DNA of 64,000 bases, taken from Ashinkailepas kermadecensis (taxonomy: Eukaryota > Arthropoda > Thecostraca > Neolepadidae). Location: assembly GCA_034440615.1 (NCBI GenBank), contig JAOTOM010005145.1:589001-653000 (forward strand). Direction: 5' to 3'. Shown here one piece after another: positions 23,466 to 33,440 of the stretch (positions are counted from its first letter, which is position 1; each line of letters begins with the position of its first letter). The notes beneath the pieces are model-generated. The model did no database searches. It was not told the DNA's origin and worked only from the letters and a program-made list of their open reading frames with translations. The position numbers and the translations under genes are program-made.

Positions 23466-23860
23466 TGTGACTGCTGTGGACTGTGACTGCTGTGGATTGT
23501 GACTGCTGTATGAACTATGACCGCTGTGTACTGTGGTTACGGTGATGTTACTGCGCTGATATGACCGAGGCTGTCGTGTACTGTGGCTGCGGTGATATTG
23601 CTGCGCTGATATGACCGAGGCTATCGTGTACTGTGGCTGCGGTGATATTGCTGCGCTGATATGACCGAGGCTGTCGTGTACTGTGGCTGCGGTGATATTG
23701 CTGCGCTGCTTTGACTGCGGCTGCTGTGGAATGGGACTGCCGCATACTGCGGCTGCTGTGTACTGTGGCTGTGGTGATATCGCTGCGCTGATATGACCCG
23801 AGCTGCCGTGGACTGTGACCACTGTGAGCTGTGACTGCTGTGTACTGTAGCTTCGGTCAA
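23466..23860. repeat. 50-bp minisatellite, about 4 full copies with degenerate edges
   Basis: Unit landmark: CTGCGCTGATATGACCGAGG, at 50-bp spacing between about 23540 and 23740. The edges are made of shorter CTGCTGTGGACTGTGA-type units. The His/Ser/Gln-rich minus-strand open frames are by-products. Confidence 0.9.
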
Positions 23861-23959
23861 GTTACATATTTGCCAAGTGGCAAAAGGTCTGAGACAAGAG
23901 AAGCCGACAAACAATAAGCTACACGCAATTAAGCCACGCCTACCCCATTGGGCGTTATG

Positions 23960-24245
23960 CCTTCGTAGGTCCTGAAAAGAGGACACGCTTGCAAGCTGCG
24001 CCTCGGTCACACCTGCGCTACCCATCACCATCTCCTTGGTGGCGAGGAGAGACCACAGTGTCACCGCTGCTTGGGGACACTGACAGAACGCCACTTGTTT
24101 GTCACGTTCCAACTCGGCACGGGTGCGCGCGTTGTTTTATGGGCGTCACATCGGCCGTTGACATATGAAGACATTCTGGGGAACAATTCCAAACCCGTAG
24201 GTTCCGGACGCCTGTTCCGTTACCTGTCAGCGGTGAGATTTCAAG
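23960..24245 (+). pseudogene. I-clade LINE remnant: C-terminal zinc-knuckle region
   Basis: A plus-strand reading gives KLRLGHTCATHHHLL, then PQCHRCLGTLTERHLF, then PLTYEDILGNNSKP and LFRYLSAV. The intact element at 59435-59700 has RLRLGHTALTHSYLLL and PQCTTCQRTLTIKHILIYC in the same order, so this is a diverged relative. The last Cys of the knuckle is lost (VTF in place of IYC). Only the extreme 3' end of the coding region survives. It ends just before the 22-bp array. Confidence 0.7.
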
Positions 24246-24383
24246 CTACGTACACATGGCAATGGTTTGCTCTCAGGCTGGGATATTAAAATACAAGTTA
24301 TGGGCGCTGATAACCATAGAGCTAGTCGAAACGCCCTTAAGTCCAGCTAGCGGAACTGACCAGCGACTTGTTGCGGTGGCGCG

Positions 24384-24842
24384 GCAGTGCTGTACCGGTG
24401 GAGCGCCAGTGCTGTACCGGTGGAGCGCCAGTGCTGTACCGGTGGAGCGCCAGTGCTGTACCGGTGGAGCGGCAGTGCTGCACCGGTGGAGCGGAAGTGC
24501 TGTGCCGGTGGTGTGGCTTTGCTGTGCCGGTGGAGCGCCAGTGTTGTACCAGTGGAGCGCCAGTGCTGTACTGGTGGAGTGGCTTTGCTGTGCCGGTGGC
24601 GCGGTAGTGCTGTGCCGGTGGAGCGCCAGTGCTGTGCCGGTGGAGCGGCAGTGCTGTGCCTGTGGAGCGCCAGTGCTGTGCCGGTGGAGCACCAGTGCTG
24701 TGCCGGTGGAGCGGAAGTGCTGTGCCTGTGGAGCGGCAGTGCTGTGCCGGTGGAGCACCAGTGCTGTGCCGGTGGAGCACCAGTGCTGTGCCGGTGGAGC
24801 GGCAGTGCTATGCCGGTGGAGTGGCTTTGCTGTGCCGGTGGG
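24384..24842. repeat. 22-bp minisatellite, about 21 copies
   Basis: Unit built on TGCTGTACCGGTGGAGCG followed by CCAG; variants have TGCC for TACC and CACC for CGCC. All three frames on both strands are open, giving several overlapping false ORFs. Confidence 0.95.
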
Positions 24843-24929
24843 ACGCTGGCCGAGTCTCTCCAGCTTTGGTGAGCGCGCTGGGCCATACGCGGCGACAGCC
24901 GTGACGGTGGTGTGGTGTGACACGATGGA

Positions 24930-24975
24930 GCGGCTGGCTGGCTGACTGGCTGACTGACTGGCTGGCTGGTCATCG
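24930..24975. repeat. Tetranucleotide microsatellite (GGCT/GACT)n
   Basis: About ten units of CTGG/CTGA mixed. It lies between two 22-bp arrays. Confidence 0.85.
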
Positions 24976-25042
24976 GCCAGTCGTGTGGTCGAGGCTGGCC
25001 ATGCGCGGCGACAGCCACAACGGACCAACGCATCCGTCCGAC

Positions 25043-25345
25043 GTGGCGGCGCGCCATACTTCCGGCGATGGCGCGCCATACTGCCGGCGATGGCGCGCCA
25101 TACTGCCGGCGATGGCGCGCCATACTGCCGGCTGAGGCGCGCCATACTGCCGGCGGCGGCGCGCCATACTGCCGGTGATGGCGCGCCATACTGCCGGCGA
25201 TGGCGCGCCATACTGCCGGCGATGGCGCGCCATACTGCCGGTGATGGCGCGCCATACTGCCGGCGGCGGCGCGCCATACTGCCGGCGGTGGCGCGCCATA
25301 CTGCCGGCGGCGGCGCGCCATACTGCCGGCGGTGGCGCGCCGCCG
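25043..25345. repeat. 22-bp minisatellite with a GGCGCGCC palindrome in each unit
   Basis: About 13 copies of GGCGCGCCATACTGCCGGCG plus two variable bases. Each unit carries the 8-bp palindrome GGCGCGCC and several CpG dinucleotides. Open frames on both strands are artefacts. Confidence 0.95.
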
Positions 25346-25545
25346 CCGCCGCTGCCGTTGGGCAAGCGGCGGCCACAATGCGGCCGGGTAACGCCCGCCG
25401 CGTGGGAGAGACGTTTCCTGCTCACGTGTTGACGCCAGCGGCCCGTCGCTTTAGCTCGGCGCGACCTGGCCGCGAAGTGGGCGCCTTTCTACAGCTTTGC
25501 GCAACTGTACTGTTGCAGGGAGGGCCTGGTCGTGGCGCGAGTACG

Positions 25546-26075
25546 ATCTGGTGCGGTCCAGGGCACAGCACTGGGTGTGATGTACCACTGATTATCTGGT
25601 GCGGTCCAGGGCGCAGAGCTGGGTGTGATGTACCACTGATTATCTGGTGCGGTCCAGGGCGCAGAGCTGGGTGTGATGTACCACTGATGGTCTGGTGCGG
25701 TCCAGGGCGCAGAGCTGGGTGTGATGTACCACAGATGGTCTGGTGCCGTCCAGGGCGCAGAGCTGGGTGTTATGTACCACTGATGGTCTGGTGCGGTCCA
25801 GGGCGCAGAGCGGGGTGTCACGTACCACTGATGGTCTGGTGCGGTCCAGGGCGTAAAGCTGGGTGTGATGTACCACTGATGGTCTGGTGCGGTCCAGGGC
25901 GCAGAGCTGGGTGTCACGTACCACTGATGGTCTGGTGCGGTCCAGGGCGCAGAGCTGGGTGTGATGTACCACTGATGGTCTGGTGCCGTCCAGGGCGCAG
26001 AGCGGGGTGTCACGTACCACTAATGGTCTGGTGCGGTCCAGGGCGCAGAGCTGGATGCCATGTACCACTGATAAT
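25546..26075. repeat. 48-bp minisatellite, 11 copies
   Basis: Unit landmark: TGGTGCGGTCCAGGGCGCAG, then GTGTGATGTACCACTGATGG. As 48 is a multiple of three, the plus frame repeats a 16-residue pattern (VWCGPGRRAGCDVPLM). Despite the long open reading (24985-26205) I see no start, splice or domain evidence for coding. Confidence 0.95.
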
Positions 26076-26089
26076 CGTTATCCATGCCT

Positions 26090-27405
26090 TGGAAGTGGCG
26101 CTGATGGCTCATCCTCATATGATCATATGTGGAAAAGCTGGCGTAATAGAAGATGAAGACATTCGTACGGCGATATTTACATTTTCACTGGTCATGCACG
26201 TGTAGTTAATGGATGCCACTCTGAAGCGTGGAAAATTGATAATTTGTCACCCCCTCCCTGCCACACCTGAAAGTTATTTGTCGTGACGGCCAAAGAATGC
26301 ACGGTAGTGCATCGAATTTTGGCATGACCACCTATGATGCATTCCTGATATTCTGATGAGATATGGTCATGTCATGTTAGGTCACCCAGCTGTCGCCTGG
26401 CTCTGGCATGTGACATTCATGTCAGGTCACTGCTGTTCATGATTTCTGGAGTCATGTTTGGTGTCTTTCTTTGGTGTCACTGGTGACCCTGCCAGAGTTA
26501 ATTGAAATAATTGACCACGATTGATCTCAGGTGACTTTCTAATAGCCTAAATGTAGATTCCAGAGCATGTTCAACGCCTGAATAAAAAGGGATCGTTTTT
26601 ATTCTTGTGAACTTCGAAGTAGTCCTTTGCAAGATATTGTATTAGCCACTGTGTGCCAAACTTCATGTTAACTAACGTCAGATCCTGGTGTCGGGGTTCG
26701 CAAGTTCGCATTCACACACACCCGATACTGTGCTCGATAGACACATATAGTCTCGAAACTCCGACAAGCGTTCTTCTGTTGGTAGTATGCCTGCTGCGCA
26801 ATCCGGAGCATTCCGCCGGGTGAGGTGCAATGTTTTATTCGTAAGGTTTGACGTCACCTTGTTGGCTAACGATGCTCGTGATGATATGAAATAGGATGTC
26901 GGTGGTTGGTCCGGGCATAGCCTATGCTCTGAGTTGACGGAGGAAAATGGATAGGTCTAAAATAGTCGATCTAATTATATTTATTTGGAATAGATCTGAT
27001 GCATGGCCTGGTTGCAGTTGCTGACATCCGTTTTTGCGTCATTGTTGCTTTTCATCTGTCCTGGAGAGCTCACCAGCCGATCGAAAGCGTATGGTCGAGC
27101 ACTGTTGGATTATTTTCGTGGCAAGCAACGTGCTGTTTTTCATGCGGCTTTATCGCTCTGATGAGCAACACAGCGGAAGGGTGGTGGCGTCCCGTCAGGT
27201 AGGGGTACTTTCGAAACGCATAGGTAGTAGATGTGTAATACTGTAACATAATAGGCACATCATTCTTGATGACAATTGCTGTATCTTTTTTATCGTACAA
27301 CCAACAGAAAATAACCATGTGTGAATGTTTTGTAGACGTATTCCCGGCATGAGACAGTACCCATTGCGCAATAAAAGGAGGTAATAAATAGCTGCGAAGA
27401 AACAT
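26090..27405. other. Unique sequence, no supported gene
   Basis: Only short, motif-free open frames. About 26340-26500 contains several TGTCATGTTAGGTCACC-like strings, a weak repeat. I see nothing else. Confidence 0.5.
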
Positions 27406-27410
27406 TAATA

Positions 27411-28060
27411 AAGTCATAAAGTCATAAAGTGTTAAGGCTTAATAAGAGCCACAGGGGCCCATCTGGGTTAAACCTATCTAGAAAAGGTACTAGAAATGTA
27501 CATACTCTCACCCCAATGAATCCCTTATCTCAAGTTCCTAGGAAGCTATATATACCAGCCTATCTAGCACCATTCACTTGATATTGCATAATACATTCAA
27601 CAATTACAAACTCCTCCCATTATACCCATTGTGCTACCATAGACAATCTCATCATTATCACATCCCGAAGGAAGGTGCTCAATCCACTGCTAGGTACACC
27701 CTATATAAAGTTATAAAGCGTTTAGACTTAATAAGAGACTCACTTGCTATTACATAACACACTCAACAATTACAAACTCCTCCCATCATACCCATTGTGC
27801 TACCATAGACAATCTCATCAGTATCACATCCCGAAGGAAGGTGCTGAATCCACTGCTAGGCACACCCAATATAAAGTTATTAAGCGTTTAGACTTAATAA
27901 GAGACCCAAGGGCCCATCCAGTTAAGTCTGTAAATGGAAGATACTATAAGCCTGGTAAAAAGACCCCCCCCCCCCCAACCATCCCACATCCTGAAGAAAC
28001 CAGTCCTCCAATATCCCACACACCTATCAATGCCTATCAACCCTAGCTATCCAGCCCTAC
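27411..28060 (-). mobile_element. CR1 copy C: 3'-tail-only insertion
   Basis: Octamer repeats (AGTCATAA twice, 27413-27430) are followed by the same tail as copies A and B, including AGAGCCACAGGGGCCCATCT, then two further ~165-bp subunits (CACTTGATATTGCATAA at 27577 and CACTTGCTATTACATAA at 27741). No coding sequence follows, so this is a heavily 5'-truncated insertion. A poly-C tract lies at 27964-27977. Confidence 0.85.
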
Positions 28061-28156
28061 TCCCCTGATCTCTCTTAACACATGGATTGAATGCCTGATC
28101 AATAATTTTCAAACTGCATCCATGCCTGCTTATCTAATATCCAAGCAATTACAATC

Positions 28157-28987
28157 CCAGACACTAGTCAGTGGCAGACAAGCCAGACACCAGTCAGTGA
28201 CAGACAAGCCCAGGCACTAGCCAGTGACAGACAAGCCCAGGCACTAGCCAGTGACAGACAATCTGACACTAGTCAGTGGTAGAGAAGCCCAGACACTAGT
28301 CAGTGACAAACAAGCCCAGACACTAGTCAGTGACAGACAATCTGACACTAGTCAGTGGTAGAGAAGCCCAGACACTAGTCAGTGACAAACAATCCCAGGC
28401 ACTAGCCAGTGACAGACAAGCCCAGGCACTAGTCAGTGACAGACAATCCCAGACACTAGTCAGTGACAAACAATCCCAGGCACTGGCCAGTGGCAGACAA
28501 TCCCAGACACTAGTCAGTGACAGACAATCCCAGGCACTAGCCAGTGGCAGACAATCCCAGACACTAGTCAGTGACAGACAAGCCCAGGCACTAGTCAGTG
28601 ACAGACAATCCCAGACACTAGTCAGTGACAAACAATCCCAGGCACTGGCCGGTGGCAGACAATCCCAGACACTAGGCAGTGACAGACAAGCCCAGGCACT
28701 AGTCAGTGACAGACAATCCCAGACACTAGTCAGTGACAAACAATCCCAGGCACTGGCCAGTGGCAGACAATCCCAGACACTAGTCAGTGACAAACAATCC
28801 CAGGCACTGGCCAGTGGCAGACAATCCCAGACACTAGTCAGTGACAGACAAGCCCAGGCACTAGTCAGTGACAGACAATCCCAGACACTGGCCAGTGACA
28901 GACAATCCCAGGCACTGGCCAGTGGCAGACAATCCCAGACACTAGTCAGTGACAGACAATCCCAGGCACTGGCCAGTGGCAGACACG
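28157..28987. repeat. 27-bp minisatellite, about 30 copies
   Basis: Unit landmark CAGACACTAGTCAGTGACAG; variants CACTAGCCAGTG and CACTGGCCAGTG alternate in a higher-order pattern. As 27 is a multiple of three, a 234-codon frame (28330-29034) encodes a 9-residue repeat such as SQTLVSDRQ. It could in principle be a coding repeat, but the flanks give no support. Confidence 0.95.
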
Positions 28988-29034
28988 CCCGGAGACTCAG
29001 AGACGCAGCAGCACACCGAGCCGTCCACCACTAA

Positions 29035-29274
29035 GATGGCGGCGCACACCGGCTGCTTGCCGTGCCGCCGTGGCGTGCGGTCGGCTGCACGCGCCGGCCT
29101 CGATGGCCGACGCTATCTGTGTCGTCACGTCTCCCAGGACGGCAGACGGCAGGCGCGCGCCGCCTCTCGTAATTGCCGTGCTGCGATTCGGCGATGTGCT
29201 GCGGTGCTCTCGGGCGGCGGGCGGGCGGCCGGCGCTACTGTGACGAAACGAGGAGGCTACCGAGGAGCGGAAGT
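29035..29274. other. GC-rich sequence, no supported gene
   Basis: CpG-rich, with no recognisable domain in any frame. Confidence 0.5.
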
Positions 29275-29367
29275 GCTGCCGGTGCTACTCTAAAGCAGCG
29301 GAGATGCTGCCGGTGCTACTCTGAGGCAGCGCCAAGGCCGCCGGTGCTACTCTGAGGCAGCGGGGAG
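29275..29367. repeat. 31-bp tandem repeat, 3 copies
   Basis: Each copy contains CTGCCGGTGCTACTCT or CCGCCGGTGCTACTCT followed by AAGCAGCGG or GAGGCAGCG. Confidence 0.85.
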
Positions 29368-29683
29368 GCTCGTCAACTGTACTATATGATCTCTGGAGAC
29401 GGCGGATGAGCTGTCGTCACACGATGTCGGGGCCACGTTATTATGTATTGCGCCACTCTACGTCTAAGTTTGTTATCGCAAAGCCTAATAACGCAGTTTT
29501 GCAAGGGAACATTGAATTCAAATTTGTAATGGTGCATTGTTTTACTCAAAGCATTTCTGAAACAGACTTTCGTAGTTAAGCGTTAAAGGCAAAATAATAC
29601 ACGCAAGTCATCGTCATTGGCATCGCAATGGATTTCCATTTACGAGGGAAAATAAACGTGGGTGATGCGGTCAGGAATGTAGC

Positions 29684-29685
<2 letters not shown>

Positions 29686-29776
<91 letters not shown>
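29686..29776. repeat. (TA)n microsatellite, 91 bp
   Basis: Uninterrupted alternating AT. The apparent minus-strand Tyr-Ile ORF here is an artefact. Confidence 0.98.
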
Positions 29777-29778
<2 letters not shown>

Positions 29779-29905
29779 CTTCTTTGTTCCAGGGCGGTGG
29801 CAAAACAGGAGGTACCTAAAGCGTTAGAAAGTGTTCCGAATTCTAGTCAAATTTGGTGGACAGATTCATTAGCGTTCGAGCTGTTGCCCTCGTGAAGTGT
29901 GTTTG

Positions 29906-29952
29906 ATGGAACACAACGTTTCGACTGGTTGCTTCACGGGTCGTCAGGTGAG
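29906..29952 (-). other. Hammerhead-like sequence next to a 22-bp array
   Basis: The minus strand reads CCTGACGACCCGTGAAGCAA, then CCAGTCGAAACGTTGTG. It holds the CTGACGA and CGAAACGTT strings seen at 17613-17640, but no convincing stem II between them. The inner sequence CTGACGACCCGTGAAGCAGC is the unit of the adjoining array. Confidence 0.3.
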
Positions 29953-30184
29953 CTGCTTCACGAGTCGTCGGTAGCTGATTCACGAGTCGTCGGTAGCTGC
30001 TTCACGGATCGTCGGTAGCTGCTTCACGGGTCGTCTGTAGCTGCTTCACGAGTCGTCGGTAGCTGATTCACGGATCGTTGGTAGCTGCTTTACGAGTCGT
30101 CGGTAGCTGATTCACGGGTCGTCGGTAGCTGATTCACGGGTCGTCGGTAGCTGCTTCACGAGTCGTCGGGTGAGCTGCTTCACG
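29928..30184. repeat. 22-bp minisatellite, about 11 copies
   Basis: Unit GCTGCTTCACGAGTCGTCGG plus TA; variants GATTCACGG. Its first unit overlaps the hammerhead-like sequence at 29906-29952, from which the array seems to have been amplified. Confidence 0.92.
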
Positions 30185-30317
30185 GGCCGTTGTCGAGTAA
30201 CTAACCCTTGGAAAAGCATGTCCCTGAGATGGCCAATTCTGCTAAACCCAATGTATCGAAGCCGCTTCAAACTGGTGAGTTGCATTCCCGGACCCTGTGG
30301 ATGCCACTTCGTACCAA

Positions 30318-30331
30318 TTGCGTTATTTAGG
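30318..30331. repeat. 14-bp target duplication of SINE, left
   Basis: TTGCGTTATTTAGG, identical to 30498-30511. Confidence 0.92.
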
Positions 30332-30497
30332 TTGGTTGGTTGGTTATTGGTTTTACGACACGTCGACCGTTGAGTCATATAGCGTCGCCAATCTCTCACG
30401 CCGATTGGTCGCGGGCGAAGAGTAGCGACAGGTGAGATTCGAACCCACAATCTTTCGATTGCGAGACGAGCATCTTACCCCTAGACCACTCGTCCCC
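30332..30497 (-). mobile_element. tRNA-derived SINE, complete, 166 bp
   Basis: The minus strand begins GGGGACGAGTGGTCTAGGGG; TGGTCTAGGGG fits the polymerase III A box TRGYNNARNNG fully, and GGTTCGAATCT fits the B box at 10 of 11. The acceptor stem does not pair with a 3' strand, so it is not a tRNA gene. The anticodon arm is imperfect, and tRNA-Ala-like (CGC) is the best guess. A tRNA-unrelated body follows (CGACCAATCGGCGTGAGAGA ... GTCGACGTGTCGTAAAACC), and the tail is AACC repeats. Exact 14-bp target duplications show LINE-type retroposition. Confidence 0.92.
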
Positions 30498-30511
30498 TTG
30501 CGTTATTTAGG
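30498..30511. repeat. 14-bp target duplication of SINE, right
   Basis: TTGCGTTATTTAGG, identical to 30318-30331. Confidence 0.92.
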
Positions 30512-30998
30512 ATGTGCCTGGTGTCGTATGACGCAGTATATTTGGTGCTGTGCTGGCAACTGTGAGACTGCGAAATCGGCTCGTTATATTTTCTGACTAC
30601 CAATGTAAAGTGCCACTTGGGGGTGCTGAAGGCACCGCGATGGAAAGGGGCGAGTTTCGGGGCTCACGTGCTGCACACACACGATCTGATAATATACCGA
30701 TGTCGGCACAAGGATATGGATAGCTATTAGGATCTTCCAATTCATTTCTCACATAATTAAATGTTGGGGGAGTTGTGTCCCCTCTCCATCATTCCAATAT
30801 TTGAACCAGATCAATAAGAATGAGATATTCTCAGCTTACACGGAATTGTTTCTGCTAGAAATTATCCAACGAAAAACAAAATGCGGAATAAGACAGGTTT
30901 ACCGGTTATCATGATTCCTAGTTACTATTACTTTGTCTCAAAATGCTGCAATTTCATATACCATACCTGGTGTATCCACTACCACTCTGCACTTGTCA
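30512..30998. other. Unique sequence, no gene
   Basis: AT-rich; no open frame or repeat of note. Confidence 0.5.
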
Positions 30999-31006
30999 GC
31001 ACCAGC
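30999..31006. repeat. 8-bp target duplication of MITE, left (GCACCAGC)
   Basis: Exact match to 32387-32394. Confidence 0.85.
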
Positions 31007-32386
31007 TACTGGCGGATCTAGCCCACCGGTTTGGGGGGGGGGGCAACTTTCGGTTTTCGGCGTCAGCCCCCCCTCCCCTCCCCCAGTGGTGTACCTAGGA
31101 ATTGCATCAGGGGAGGGGTCGAACAGATTTGGAGGATGCCCATTCTCCCACTATTTTTGGTTAAAACCACCGGATTTCGACCACTATTTGGCATAGGGGC
31201 ACATTTGTAAAATAATAATTAAAATTAAAATAAAATAAAAAGTAAAATAATAATTGACAACATAATTTCCTGTGTAGGGGCCCCAGCCTACCTCCACCGT
31301 TTCTATGTTACCGGATTTTTGTTCTTGTTTACCAAAACGTTCACGTTCACGTTCAACGTCTTGTACCACGTCAGCGTTCGTGTACGTGGACACTGGCGGA
31401 TCCGATGTTGTCAACTCTTGCTGTAAGCAGAACTTGATCAACATGGAACCCTCGATGTGTGTCAGAATCTACTATGCTACTATACTGGCTTCCAAACAAT
31501 TATATATTAAAAAAATCCTTTAAAATTGGAGATTCTTTCATCCAGACGCTATTTTTTAACCTCGGCAAAGGTTACTGCATTTTAATTTAGTAGACTTCTG
31601 TTGGTTTCGGGGGGCCAAAAGACACTATGGCCCCCTTTTAAGCGCTTCGGGGGGGGGCATGGCCGGAATGGCCCCTCCCTGGATCCGCCAGTGCATGAGG
31701 GTATGTGTAAAACTTGTCTCGTAGATACCTTAAACTGCAATAATACCCTTAAACTTTGATAGCCCGGTCCTACCACCCGAATCTCCCCTACATGCAAACC
31801 CACCAGTTATCTCTTATTCAGGATATAAATACATACCTCCTCTTGCTATTCTTCTTGAAAAAATAAGTCAATGTAGCCTGTCTCTTCATCTTAGCAACTC
31901 CAACACCTATATGGCTATATGGCCTTGCCCCAACACCAACATACGAAACATGCTGCTCAACTGGGCTCAACTGGTCACTCGCACAAAACATCCTGTTCAA
32001 ATTCCGCTTTCGAAATCTGGCTCACTGGGTCCGCTTGCCCGTTACTGGCTAAACAAACTTCATGAACCTATCTGACGAAGGAATAATGAAACTGCTGATT
32101 TCGTCATCTCTTGCTGTAAGCAGAACTTCAACAGCATAGAACCCTCGATGTGTCAGAATCTACTATGCTACCATATTGTGCTTCCAAACAATTATAACAA
32201 AATACCTTTAAAATTGGAGATTATTTCACCCTGAACGCTATTTTTTAACCCCAGCAAAGGTTACTGCATTTTAATTTAGTTTACTTTTGTTGGTTTGGGG
32301 GGGGGGGCAAAAGACACTATGGCCCCCCTTTGAAGCGCTTGGGGAGGGGCATGGCCGGAATGCCCCCCCCCCTGGATCCGCCAGTG
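31007..32386. mobile_element. hAT-type MITE with internal duplication
   Basis: 1,380 bp. Ends: TACTGGCGGATCTAG on the left and CACTGGCGGATCCAG reversed on the right, with the exact 8-bp duplication GCACCAGC. No transposase. About 300 bp occurs twice: 31410-31693 and 32110-32386 share TCTTGCTGTAAGCAGAACTT, CCCTCGATGTGT and the end GGATCCGCCAGTG. A third terminus, CACTGGCGGATCC, lies at 31391, so a smaller copy (31391-31693) may be nested; its flanking octamers do not match. Poly-G and poly-C runs near both ends are features of this type. Confidence 0.82.
31703..31755. repeat. Dispersed repeat shared with 4812-4862
   Basis: Both contain GTAAAACTTGTCTC, AGATACC and CAATAATAC in the same order. 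Family not recognised. Confidence 0.6.
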
Positions 32387-32394
32387 GCACCAGC
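32387..32394. repeat. 8-bp target duplication of MITE, right (GCACCAGC)
   Basis: Exact match to 30999-31006. Confidence 0.85.
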
Positions 32395-33272
32395 TGAACT
32401 GCGTCACTCCATCCTGAACGATTGTCAACTTCTATTGCGCTGAGGAGTGCCACGGCACACAACCGCCACGCGTGCCATGCGTCCGCTGAATGGGCGGAAA
32501 CGCCCCCACCGACAACCGACATCGACTCGCCCGGCGGTACGAACCCAGCGGCGGCCATTACGGTGAAACGAATAACGCTACGTCACAATGCATGATTACA
32601 TCAATACCCACGGAGGTTCATGGAATTGCCATGATTATTTTTCAAATCAGTGGTCCAGATATCTCACTGCGGCATTCTGAGAGGAAGAGATGTTTGGAGC
32701 CTGTGTCTCAGGAAGCACGGTGTGAGGTGCCACGACCTTTGGCACGTGTGTCGACCTGTGCCGGGAACCGGATGCGTCACTAATGTCTGCGGACAAGGGC
32801 GGCCGCCAGTTGCGCGCTGGAACAAGGTCCGCCGAGGTGAGGCGCACCTATCGGAGGAGGTCGCCTGTCGATCAGGCGCGCCTATCGGAGGAGGTCGCCT
32901 GTCGATCAGCTGTAGCAGCCGCACAACCGGGCTCCGTCCGTGCAAGTTGTGCTGAACTCGAGTCACGAGTGTATGCAATTACACTTGGTGTGGTGTATGC
33001 TGACGGCTCATGGTATCGTGTGCTCGGATCGAGGTGGGAACTCGGCTAAACTCAAGTGTGTAGAAGAGTCGGGCTGCCTGAGGGCATTTGTCTGGCCGTA
33101 TGGCGGCGCCACTCTGTCTCTATAACTTATCTGAACATTTCCGCCTGCGCCAAAGCGCGCAGTAGAGGGTGGACGGGCTGTTTGTCAGTGCGCAGTAGAC
33201 GCTGGATGGGCCGCCCCCGATTTGGGCAACTGTGAGCGCTGGCCACTTGAAATTTGCAGGGTGGGAAGGAGG
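32395..33272. other. GC-rich sequence with a 34-bp tandem duplication
   Basis: The duplication at 32842-32909 has two copies containing CTATCGGAGGAGGTCGCCTG. A second, partial duplication with GCGCAGTAGA lies near 33155-33225. No gene supported. Confidence 0.6.
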
Positions 33273-33280
33273 TCAGGGAG
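33273..33280. repeat. 8-bp target duplication, left (TCAGGGAG)
   Basis: Exact match to 39968-39975. Confidence 0.9.
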
Positions 33281-33316
33281 CAGTGTTGGATATTCACTTC
33301 TGAGTCTTGGACTGGG

Positions 33317-33440
33317 AGTGTATAATTATTGGGTTCGGTAAAATATCGGAGTGTATAACGTCGAGAAGCCATATAATAGAGTGTATAAATTTCCATAAAC
33401 AAAGGAGTGCATAAATTTGCTGATATAGTGAATAAATAAC
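33317..33440. repeat. Subterminal GAGTGTATAA motif cluster, element X left
   Basis: GGGAGTGTATAATTATT, GGAGTGTATAACG, AGAGTGTATAAATTT and GGAGTGCATAAATTT within about 110 bp, all in the same orientation. Subterminal short repeats are typical transposase-binding sites in hAT elements. Confidence 0.7.

Noticed and set aside
24273..25425. Several overlapping ORFs of 140-370 codons on both strands
   Set aside because: They are translations of two 22-bp arrays. A period not divisible by three keeps every frame open, and the residues only repeat the unit.
28157..28987. CRISPR-like array of regular short repeats
   Set aside because: The units are contiguous with no unique spacers, and the sequence is from an animal genome.
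28330..29034. 234-codon ORF with a 9-residue repeat
   Set aside because: The period is 27 bp, so the frame is preserved automatically. No signal peptide, splice sites or domain in the flanks.
30420..30497. A functional tRNA gene
   Set aside because: A and B boxes are present, but the acceptor stem has no pairing partner and the anticodon arm is imperfect. The 14-bp duplications show a SINE.
31391..31693. Independent MITE insertion with its own target duplication
   Set aside because: The termini are present, but the flanking octamers TACGTGGA and CATGAGGG do not match; kept only as possible nesting.
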